Shown one piece after another: positions 8,222-14,627 of a stretch of 64,000 nucleotides of DNA. The DNA is from an uncultured Sphingobacteriales bacterium (lineage in GTDB: Bacteria; Bacteroidota; Bacteroidia; Chitinophagales; Chitinophagaceae), in contig CALMQS010000107.1 in assembly GCA_937871285.1 (NCBI GenBank), positions 1 to 64,000 on the forward strand, read 5' to 3'. Below the pieces are notes generated by a model. It had not been told where the DNA came from. It saw nothing but the letters and a program-made list of their open reading frames with translations, and did no database searches. Each line of letters begins with the position of its first letter. The stretch's first letter is position 1. Made by a program: the position numbers and the translations under genes.

Positions 8222-9208
8222 ATGATGAAAAAACGTAAACCTGGAAACAGCGGATTGGAAGTATCGGCCCTTGGACTGGGTTGTATGGGGCTGAGCTTTG
8301 GCTATGGACCCGCTGCCGACAGACAGGATGCTATTAATTTAATCAGATCAGCGTTTGATGCAGGCATAACTTTTTTTGATACCGCAGAATGTTACGGTCC
8401 GTTCACCAACGAAGAAATTGTCGGTGAAGCCTTGCAACCATTCCGCAAAGATGTAGTGATTGCTACAAAATTTGGCTTTCAGGATGGCGATTCCGCTAAA
8501 GGATTGGACAGCAGCCCGGCAAGAATAAAAGCGGCTGTTGAAGCATCTTTGAAAAGATTGAAAACAGATAGTATTGATTTGTTGTATCAGCACAGAGTTG
8601 ACCCTAATGTACCGATTGAAGAAGTTGCCGGAGCAGTAAAAGATCTAATTACAGAAGGGAAAGTAAAACATTTCGGGTTGTCGGAAGCCAGTGTGGAAAC
8701 CATACGCAAGGCACACGCTGTACAGCCTGTTGCCGCATTGCAAAGCGAGTATTCTATGTTCTTCCGTGAGCCGGAAAAGGAGATCATTCCGACTTTAGAA
8801 GAATTAGGGATCGGGTTTGTGCCATTTAGTCCTTTAGGAAAAGGTTTTTTAACAGGGGCTATCAATGAAGAAACAAAATTTGAAACCAATGATTTCAGAA
8901 ACATCGTACCACGATTTTCTGAAGAAAACAGGAAGGCGAATCAGGCATTGGTGGATTTAGTAAAAATAATTGCAGCCGACAAAGATGCAAGACCTGCGCA
9001 GATTGCTTTAGCCTGGTTATTGGCTCAAAAGCCCTGGATCGTACCCATTCCGGGAACAACAAAATTGCATCGCCTCAGGGAAAATACAGGATCGGTAAAT
9101 ATCATTTTGTCTATGGAGGAACTAAGTAGCATAAACGCAGCATTACAATCCATCAAAATATCAGGAGAACGTTATCCTGCACATCTAAAAGCAAGGGTTG
9201 GAAAATAA
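8222..9208 (+). CDS. Aldo/keto reductase
   Basis: This 328-residue NADPH-dependent aldo/keto reductase has the full catalytic tetrad: D53 and Y58 (FFDTAECYG), K83 (IATKFG) and H124 (LLYQHRVD). The length and the pattern SALGLGCMGLSFGYG place it with AKR13-type bacterial reductases. It reduces aldehydes or ketones in the cytoplasm; the natural substrate is unknown. Translation may start at 8222 or at the second ATG (8225, MKKRKPG), which matches family starts better. It is first in an operon with the hydrolase at 9233 (24-nt gap) and is probably controlled by the divergent AraC protein. Confidence 0.92.
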   Translation: MMKKRKPGNSGLEVSALGLGCMGLSFGYGPAADRQDAINLIRSAFDAGITFFDTAECYGPFTNEEIVGEALQPFRKDVVIATKFGFQDGDSAKGLDSSPARIKAAVEASLKRLKTDSIDLLYQHRVDPNVPIEEVAGAVKDLITEGKVKHFGLSEASVETIRKAHAVQPVAALQSEYSMFFREPEKEIIPTLEELGIGFVPFSPLGKGFLTGAINEETKFETNDFRNIVPRFSEENRKANQALVDLVKIIAADKDARPAQIALAWLLAQKPWIVPIPGTTKLHRLRENTGSVNIILSMEELSSINAALQSIKISGERYPAHLKARVGK

Positions 9209-9232
9209 AATTTCAAAACAATCATTGACATT

Positions 9233-10324
9233 ATGGAAAATAAAAATCATAAAAAGGTGGCAACACAGGTAATTGGTATTTATATACTGATAGTTGTTGC
9301 CGTTACCATTGCATCGTGTGTCTCAACAAAGCAAAATCAAAACAGCAGTTTGATAATTAAAGAACAGGGAGCATTCTCGGCTGGTGGTACGGTCGTTAAA
9401 AGCGAAGGCACCTTTGATGCCTTAAAACCGTGGAATGTGCCGCAGGGCGGGCAAACACGACACGGGGACCACGCTGATGTTTTTTACCAGCTTCCGGCAA
9501 ATTCAAAACAGCATTCAATGGTGTTCCTGCATGGCTATGGGCAATCCAGGCGCAGTTGGCAAACCACTGCCGATGGCAGAGAAGGTTTCGCGGATATTTT
9601 TTTGCGAAAAGGCTATGGCGTTTATCTCGTTGACCAACCCGGTCGTGGTGATGCAGGGCAAACCACCAAACCGGGACAAATTACCGCAACACCCGATGAT
9701 CAAACCTGGTTTACACAATTCCGGATCGGCTTATATCCCAGCTTCAACGAAGGAGTACAATTTCCAAAAGATTCAACATCGCTTGATCGGTTTTACCGGA
9801 TGATGACACCCAACACAGGTAATGTGGACGAAACCACAATTGTTAACGCAATGTCGGCCGTATTTGATAAAACAGGCGATGGTATTCTTTTTACCCATTC
9901 AGCAGGAGGTTCGCCTGGTTGGAAAACTGCGATTAAGAACGACCACGTAAAAGCCATTGTAGCCATTGAGCCGGGCGGATTTACTTTTCCTGAAGGGGAA
10001 GTACCCGAAGGTAATCGTGGCGGCAGAGGGGTGCCGCTTAATGCGTTTTTAAAATTAACTGAAATTCCTATCGTGGTTTATTATGGAGACTACATACCCA
10101 AAGAAGAAACCAGTGCAGCTTCGCTCAGTTTTTGGCGTAATGTACTGACTACCGCACAACAATGGGCAAAAGTAGTAAATGCTCACGGTGGTGATGTTAC
10201 CATTGTTCATTTACCTGAATTGGGTATTAAAGGAAATACACACTTCATAATGTCAGATTTGAACAGCAAGGAAATTGCAGACTTACTTGCAAAATGGTTG
10301 AAGGAAAAAGGATTGGATAAGTAA
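9233..10324 (+). CDS. Lipoprotein alpha/beta hydrolase (esterase-like)
   Basis: This 363-residue protein has a lipoprotein leader ending in TIASC, with the lipidated cysteine at residue 29. An alpha/beta-hydrolase domain follows: oxyanion region FLHGYGQSRRSW, VDQPGRGDAG, and nucleophile elbow THSAGGSPG with Ser near residue 223. A late histidine (NTHF) may complete the triad. It should face the periplasm or sit on the outer membrane. It follows the reductase in the same operon, and its stop codon overlaps the second AraC-type site. The substrate is not known. Confidence 0.85.
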   Translation: MENKNHKKVATQVIGIYILIVVAVTIASCVSTKQNQNSSLIIKEQGAFSAGGTVVKSEGTFDALKPWNVPQGGQTRHGDHADVFYQLPANSKQHSMVFLHGYGQSRRSWQTTADGREGFADIFLRKGYGVYLVDQPGRGDAGQTTKPGQITATPDDQTWFTQFRIGLYPSFNEGVQFPKDSTSLDRFYRMMTPNTGNVDETTIVNAMSAVFDKTGDGILFTHSAGGSPGWKTAIKNDHVKAIVAIEPGGFTFPEGEVPEGNRGGRGVPLNAFLKLTEIPIVVYYGDYIPKEETSAASLSFWRNVLTTAQQWAKVVNAHGGDVTIVHLPELGIKGNTHFIMSDLNSKEIADLLAKWLKEKGLDK

Positions 10325-10351
10325 TATTGGTAGTAGTTCCCGTAATCTGTC
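10321..10351 (+). promoter_or_regulatory. Putative AraC operator 2
   Basis: This is the second copy of the two-part motif: GTAATATTGGTAGTA at 10321 and CCGTAATC at 10340. The half-sites start 21 bp apart, as at 8154. It overlaps the stop of the hydrolase gene and precedes the SnoaL-like gene. ACTTTGC at 10378-10384 is in the position of a -7 element. The spacer and flanks differ from copy 1, so the conservation looks selective. Confidence 0.6.
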
Positions 10352-10403
10352 TACCATAAAATCCTTTCTCCCGCCGGACTTTGCATACATAACAGAAACG
10401 AAT

Positions 10404-10859
10404 ATGAAAACATTACCTATCGGACTATTCTTACTTATTATGGGAGCACGATCAGCTTTCGCACAAAATTCTTCCGCAGACCAGGAGATCATTCATCTTT
10501 CCAGAGAAAAATGGCAGTGGATGTCAGACAAAAAAACAGATCTCCTGGATAGTTTCTTTCACGAAAAATCAATGTTCGTCCACATGGGAGGATCCTGGGG
10601 AAAAGAACAGGAAATGAATGTTATTAAAAGTGGAGGTATCTGGTACAAGAAAGCAGACATTCATGAAGTGTTTGTGAATGTAATTGATAATACTGCCATT
10701 CTTTTAAATAGAATTGATTTGCTGGCTGTTGTTGGAGGAAATGAAGTAACGAACCCGTTTATGGTGACGGAAGTTTATATAAAACAAAACGGAACCTGGA
10801 AATTAGGCTCGTTATCGTTTACAAGGTTACTTACACCTCCCTCTAATAATGATCATTAA
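10404..10859 (+). CDS. Exported SnoaL/NTF2-like protein (DUF4440-like)
   Basis: This 151-residue protein has a signal peptide (MKTLPIGLFLLIMGARSAFA). The mature domain shows the NTF2-like pattern: LSREKWQWMSDKKTDLLDSFFHEKSMFVHMGGSWGKEQEM, then beta strands ending in FMVTEVYIKQNGTWKLGSLSF. Such cone-shaped domains bind small hydrophobic ligands or act as isomerases or hydrolases. It opens the second transcription unit of the cluster, behind the second AraC-type motif. No catalytic assignment is possible. Confidence 0.8.
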   Translation: MKTLPIGLFLLIMGARSAFAQNSSADQEIIHLSREKWQWMSDKKTDLLDSFFHEKSMFVHMGGSWGKEQEMNVIKSGGIWYKKADIHEVFVNVIDNTAILLNRIDLLAVVGGNEVTNPFMVTEVYIKQNGTWKLGSLSFTRLLTPPSNNDH

Positions 10860-10928
10860 AAATGCATCAGGAATAAAAAAGTATTGGTGGGTTTAATCAT
10901 CAGTATCAGATAATAAAATGGAATAATA

Positions 10929-11651
10929 ATGAGTAAACGCTTAAGGTCAATACTATTTGTAATGACGGTAATGCTAACAACCATGGTGAGTGCCCAGGGC
11001 GATGCAGATGAAAGTTTAAGCACAAAGCAACAAGCGATTGTTTGCATTGCGGCAGTTACGGCGAAAGGCGATCTGTTAAAACTAAAAGCGGAACTAAACG
11101 CAGGGCTTGATGCGGGACTGACTGTTAACCAGATCAGGGAGGCTATTGTTCATCTCTATGCCTATGCCGGGTTCCCCCGGAGCCTTCGGGGGTTACAGAC
11201 TTTTATAACCGTACTGGATGAACGTAAAGTTAAAGGCATTAATGATGAGACAGGTGCAGAAGCGTCGGTCATTAATGATGAACGTAGCAAGTACGACCGG
11301 GGAAAGGCAATATTGGAAGAGTTAACTGGTGTACCCGAAACAGGAGCCAAAACCGGATACGCAGCATTTGCACCAGAAATTGAGGTATTCCTCAAAGAAC
11401 ATCTTTTTGCAGACATTTTTGAACGGGATGTGTTAACCTATGTTGAAAGAGAATTGGTAACCGTATCCGTACTCAGTAGTATTGGTGGCGTGGAACCCAT
11501 GCTTCGTTCACATCTGAATATATGCCTGAATGTTGGTTTAACCCCAAATCAGCTACAGCAATTCGTGAGGGTTATTAAATCAACTATTGGAAAAAAGGAA
11601 GCAAAAGCAGCTCAAAAAATTTTGGATGAAGTGTTGAAAAATAAAAAATGA
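10929..11651 (+). CDS. Exported carboxymuconolactone decarboxylase-family protein
   Basis: This 240-residue protein has a signal peptide (MSKRLRSILFVMTVMLTTMVSA) and two tandem AhpD/CMD-like helical domains, about residues 30-110 and 135-235. Both repeat the pattern of a 'GL..NQIRE' helix and a following hydrophobic helix. The redox CxxC pair of AhpD is not visible: the first domain has a lone cysteine in AIVCIA and the second has one in LNICLN. It may therefore act as a decarboxylase-like or ligand-binding protein rather than a thiol peroxidase partner. It lies 69 nt after the SnoaL-like gene and 4 nt before the next hydrolase. Confidence 0.85.
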   Translation: MSKRLRSILFVMTVMLTTMVSAQGDADESLSTKQQAIVCIAAVTAKGDLLKLKAELNAGLDAGLTVNQIREAIVHLYAYAGFPRSLRGLQTFITVLDERKVKGINDETGAEASVINDERSKYDRGKAILEELTGVPETGAKTGYAAFAPEIEVFLKEHLFADIFERDVLTYVERELVTVSVLSSIGGVEPMLRSHLNICLNVGLTPNQLQQFVRVIKSTIGKKEAKAAQKILDEVLKNKK

Positions 11652-11655
11652 AAAA

Positions 11656-12717
11656 ATGAAACGGATAACATCAATAATCGCAATAGCAACATCAATGGCA
11701 GCTACAGATACTGTAAATGCACAATCTACTCAAAAGGTGCGTCAACAAAACCCCTTTACACTGGTATATGAAGGAGCCATTACCAAAAATGAAAAAGGAA
11801 AAGTAAACATTCATCCGGTTACTTATAAAATCAAAGATATTACAATTGCTGCCAATGTTTACACACCACCTGACTACGATGCTTCACAGAAATACCCGAC
11901 GGTAGTTGTTGCACACCCCAACGGAGGCGTAAAGGAACAAGTTTCGGGTTTATATGCACAACGGTTAGCGGAACAGGGCTATATTACTATTACTGCAGAT
12001 GCTGCCTACCAGGGAGCCAGTGGCGGAGCGCCTCGAAATGTGGATAAGCCTGCAAATCGGATTGAGGACATACATGCAATGGCAGATTTTATTTCACAAT
12101 ATAAAGGCGTTGATACCGCAAAACTTGGCTTGCTCGGTATTTGTGGCGGCGGCGGTTACTCCTTAAAGGCGGCCCAATCAGATAAACGATTTAAAGCGGT
12201 TGCCACATTAAGCATGTTCAACTCGGGTGTAGTAAGACGTAATGGCTTTATAAACTCGCAATATTCAACAATCCAGGAAAGGTTAAAACAAGCCTCAGAC
12301 GCACGTGCATTAGAAGCAGCAGGAGGCGAAGTACGTTATGCAGGTGTGGCCAACCCAACAGATGAGGAAATTGCCGGGATTACCACCGATCTATATCGCG
12401 AAGGCTATGTGTACTATTACAGAACCCATGCACACCCCAATTCAACCTTTAAATATACTATGAGTAGCTTGCTGAACTTAATGACTTTTGATGCCGGCAC
12501 CAATATGGATTTAATCAACCAGCCCTTATTAATGATTGCAGGAAGCAAAGCCGACACCTATTATATGACAGACGATGCATTCAATAAAGCAACCAATGCA
12601 AAAAACAAGGAATTATTCCTGATTGACGGAGCTACTCATATACAAACCTATTGGAAACCAGAATATGTGTCGCAAGCGGCAAATAAACTGGTGAAATTTT
12701 ATCAAACGAACCTTTAA
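11656..12717 (+). CDS. Exported alpha/beta hydrolase with cysteine at the nucleophile elbow
   Basis: This 353-residue protein begins with a signal peptide (MKRITSIIAIATSMAATDTVNA). It has a dienelactone-hydrolase/YcjY-like alpha/beta fold: VVAHPNGGVKEQ (oxyanion), GLLGICGGGGYS with the nucleophile position filled by Cys near residue 163, an acid near IAGSKAD and histidine in DGATHIQTY. A cysteine at the elbow is also seen in dienelactone hydrolase and YcjY-type proteins. It follows the CMD-family gene by 4 nt and precedes the cupin by 11 nt, so they are surely co-transcribed. The substrate is unknown. Confidence 0.87.
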   Translation: MKRITSIIAIATSMAATDTVNAQSTQKVRQQNPFTLVYEGAITKNEKGKVNIHPVTYKIKDITIAANVYTPPDYDASQKYPTVVVAHPNGGVKEQVSGLYAQRLAEQGYITITADAAYQGASGGAPRNVDKPANRIEDIHAMADFISQYKGVDTAKLGLLGICGGGGYSLKAAQSDKRFKAVATLSMFNSGVVRRNGFINSQYSTIQERLKQASDARALEAAGGEVRYAGVANPTDEEIAGITTDLYREGYVYYYRTHAHPNSTFKYTMSSLLNLMTFDAGTNMDLINQPLLMIAGSKADTYYMTDDAFNKATNAKNKELFLIDGATHIQTYWKPEYVSQAANKLVKFYQTNL

Positions 12718-12728
12718 AATTTAAAAAA

Positions 12729-13214
12729 ATGAACTATAAAAATATAGCAATGCTGTTGCTTATTGGAGTGGCTTTATTTTCTTGTAATCAGCAAAATGAA
12801 TCGGCGCAAATAACTCAACCGGGGTCGCAAAAACCAACCGTTTTTGCAAAAGGAGAAATAATTACCAACGATAATTTTACCGGTACTGCATGGCTGAACA
12901 ATTTGGTTCAGGCCGACAGCATCAATCAGAATGCTGTAGGAATTGTGACCTTTGAACCAGGCGCAAGAACAAAATGGCATTCCCATCCGGCCGGACAGAT
13001 TATATTGGCGCTGGATGGCGTAGGATACTATCAGGAAAAAGGAAGCCTCAAAATTATCGTGAATAAAGGTGATGTTGTGAAATGTCCGGCCGATATGCCT
13101 CATTGGCATGGCGCAAGCGCCGGCACAGCCTTCGTGCAGATTGCCGTTACCAGCAGACAAAATGGCCCTACGGTATGGCTGACACCTGTGACAGATGAAG
13201 AATATACATATTAA
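12729..13214 (+). CDS. Cupin-domain lipoprotein
   Basis: This 161-residue protein has a complete lipoprotein leader, MNYKNIAMLLLIGVALFSC, with the lipidated Cys at 19. A cupin follows with WHSHPAGQ and PADMPHWHGA metal-binding motifs. It ends with WLTPVTDEEYTY, like the cupin at 6700, of which it is the intact paralogue. Export to the cell envelope fits the neighbouring exported CMD-like protein and hydrolase. The metal and substrate are not readable. Confidence 0.88.
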   Translation: MNYKNIAMLLLIGVALFSCNQQNESAQITQPGSQKPTVFAKGEIITNDNFTGTAWLNNLVQADSINQNAVGIVTFEPGARTKWHSHPAGQIILALDGVGYYQEKGSLKIIVNKGDVVKCPADMPHWHGASAGTAFVQIAVTSRQNGPTVWLTPVTDEEYTY

Positions 13215-13260
13215 GACAAAAGCACTTCATTCAAAAATCACCAGCCTAACAGCAGATTTT

Positions 13261-13280
13261 TCAACAATTAAAATTGTTGA
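13261..13280. repeat. Inverted repeat after the cupin operon
   Basis: TCAACAATT and AATTGTTGA form a perfect 9-bp inverted repeat with a 2-bp centre. It lies 46 nt after the cupin stop. There is no U-tract, so it is more likely a weak hairpin or operator than an intrinsic terminator. Confidence 0.3.
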
Positions 13281-13393
13281 TGAGCGCTATACAGGAACAT
13301 CTGCACAACAGACAAATAAATAATGCAACGATATCATGAAAAGCGCTCACCACAGGAACTGCCGCAAAAACGGAAACCCGTAAAGCAAACGGA

Positions 13394-13468
13394 ATGCTGA
13401 TGCTAATTGGTACATTTATATTGCTTGCGGCTTGTAGCAACAATAAAAATCATACATCAGGAATTTAA
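13394..13468 (+). pseudogene. Orphan lipoprotein leader ORF (24 residues)
   Basis: ATG 13394 opens a 24-residue frame with a hydrophobic core and lipobox, TFILLAACSNNKNHTSGI, then TAA. It is a complete lipoprotein signal with almost no mature protein. The stretch 13404-13452 repeats 6643-6691, the damaged leader of the cupin at 6700. The body that once followed has been lost and the alcohol dehydrogenase now begins 10 nt later. It may be a relic, or it could still act as a translated leader of the dehydrogenase. Confidence 0.5.
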
Positions 13469-13478
13469 AAATACTATA

Positions 13479-14546
13479 ATGGAAAAGTTTGAAGTGAAAG
13501 CATACGGCACCTACGCTGCCACGAAGCTGTTAGAACCGTTGAATATAGAGCGCAGGAAAGCCACCCCGCAAGATGTGGAAATTGATATCCTGTACTGCGG
13601 GGTCTGCCATTCCGACCTGCATACGGCCCGGAACGATTGGGGCGGCACCAGGTATCCCGCAGTCCCCGGTCATGAAATTGTGGGGAGGGTAACTAAAGTG
13701 GGCAGCGGAGTAACCAAATTTAAGGTGGGAGATCTCGCGGCTATAGGCTGTATGGTAGATTCATGCCGCGAATGTTTGAGCTGTAAACACGACCTGGAAC
13801 AATATTGCATCCCGGGCAATACCGGAACCTACAACGGCAGGGATAAACATCTGGGAGGTCATACTTTTGGAGGCTATTCGGAAAAAATAGTGGTAACGGA
13901 ACACTTTGTTTTAAAAGTACCTGCAAACCTTGATCCTGCCGCTACCGCACCTTTGCTTTGCGCAGGCGTTACTACCTGGTCGCCCCTAAGGCACTGGAAA
14001 GTAAAAAAAGGAAGCCATGTGGCCGTTATAGGCTTAGGCGGACTGGGGCATATGGCCATAAAGCTGGCTAAAGCGCTGGGAGCAGATGTTACGCTTTTTT
14101 CACGCTCTCCCGAAAAAGAAAAAGACGGGCTTGCATTAGGCGCCGGCCAGGTTATTATCTCTACCGACCAAAAGCAAATGTTGGAAGCCAAAGGGAAATT
14201 TGACCTCATCATTGATACCGTTCCCTATATCCATGATGTTAATCTTTATATTCCTGCATTAACCGTCAACGGCACGATAGTGCTGGTAGGTTATCTGGGG
14301 CCGCTTGATCCCATGCTAAACAGCGTTCCGATGATCCTGGGCAGAAAATCGGTGGCAGGTTCCGTAATTGGCGGCATTGCCGAAACACAGGAATTGCTTG
14401 ATTTTTGTGGAGAGCATCATATCGTTTCAGAAATAGAAGTGATCAAAATGCAGGATATTAACCAAGCTTACGAACGGATGCTAAAAAGCGATGTGCGTTA
14501 CCGCTTTGTGATTGATATGGCATCATTAAAAAATGAAAGCAGGTAG
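13479..14546 (+). CDS. Zinc-dependent alcohol dehydrogenase (CAD/YahK type)
   Basis: The protein is 355 residues from ATG 13479 (MEKFEVKAYG). The longer frame from 13407 only reads the leader relic. Catalytic zinc ligands are C43 in GVCHSDLH and H65/E66 in GHE. The structural zinc site is the four-cysteine block around CRECLSCKHDLEQYC (about 97-111), and the Rossmann motif is GLGGLGHMAIK. This is the cinnamyl-alcohol-dehydrogenase/YahK branch, NADP-dependent reducers of aldehydes in the cytoplasm. As last gene of the redox cluster it would act on the same carbonyl compounds as the aldo/keto reductase. Confidence 0.9.
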   Translation: MEKFEVKAYGTYAATKLLEPLNIERRKATPQDVEIDILYCGVCHSDLHTARNDWGGTRYPAVPGHEIVGRVTKVGSGVTKFKVGDLAAIGCMVDSCRECLSCKHDLEQYCIPGNTGTYNGRDKHLGGHTFGGYSEKIVVTEHFVLKVPANLDPAATAPLLCAGVTTWSPLRHWKVKKGSHVAVIGLGGLGHMAIKLAKALGADVTLFSRSPEKEKDGLALGAGQVIISTDQKQMLEAKGKFDLIIDTVPYIHDVNLYIPALTVNGTIVLVGYLGPLDPMLNSVPMILGRKSVAGSVIGGIAETQELLDFCGEHHIVSEIEVIKMQDINQAYERMLKSDVRYRFVIDMASLKNESR

Positions 14547-14627
14547 AAAAGAGAAGGCCTTGAGGATGCTATTTTAATTCGTATGTAAAAGAGCCTCCTC
14601 TTCACCGGCTGAGCATTTTTCTGAATG

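Noticed and set aside
10929..11651. AhpD-type alkyl hydroperoxidase
   Set aside because: The CxxC redox pair of AhpD is not present, so only the wider CMD family is supported.
13261..13443. 60-residue minus-strand ORF with hydrophobic sequence
   Set aside because: It lies opposite the lipoprotein leader relic. The hydrophobicity comes from the complementary strand, and there is no conserved domain.
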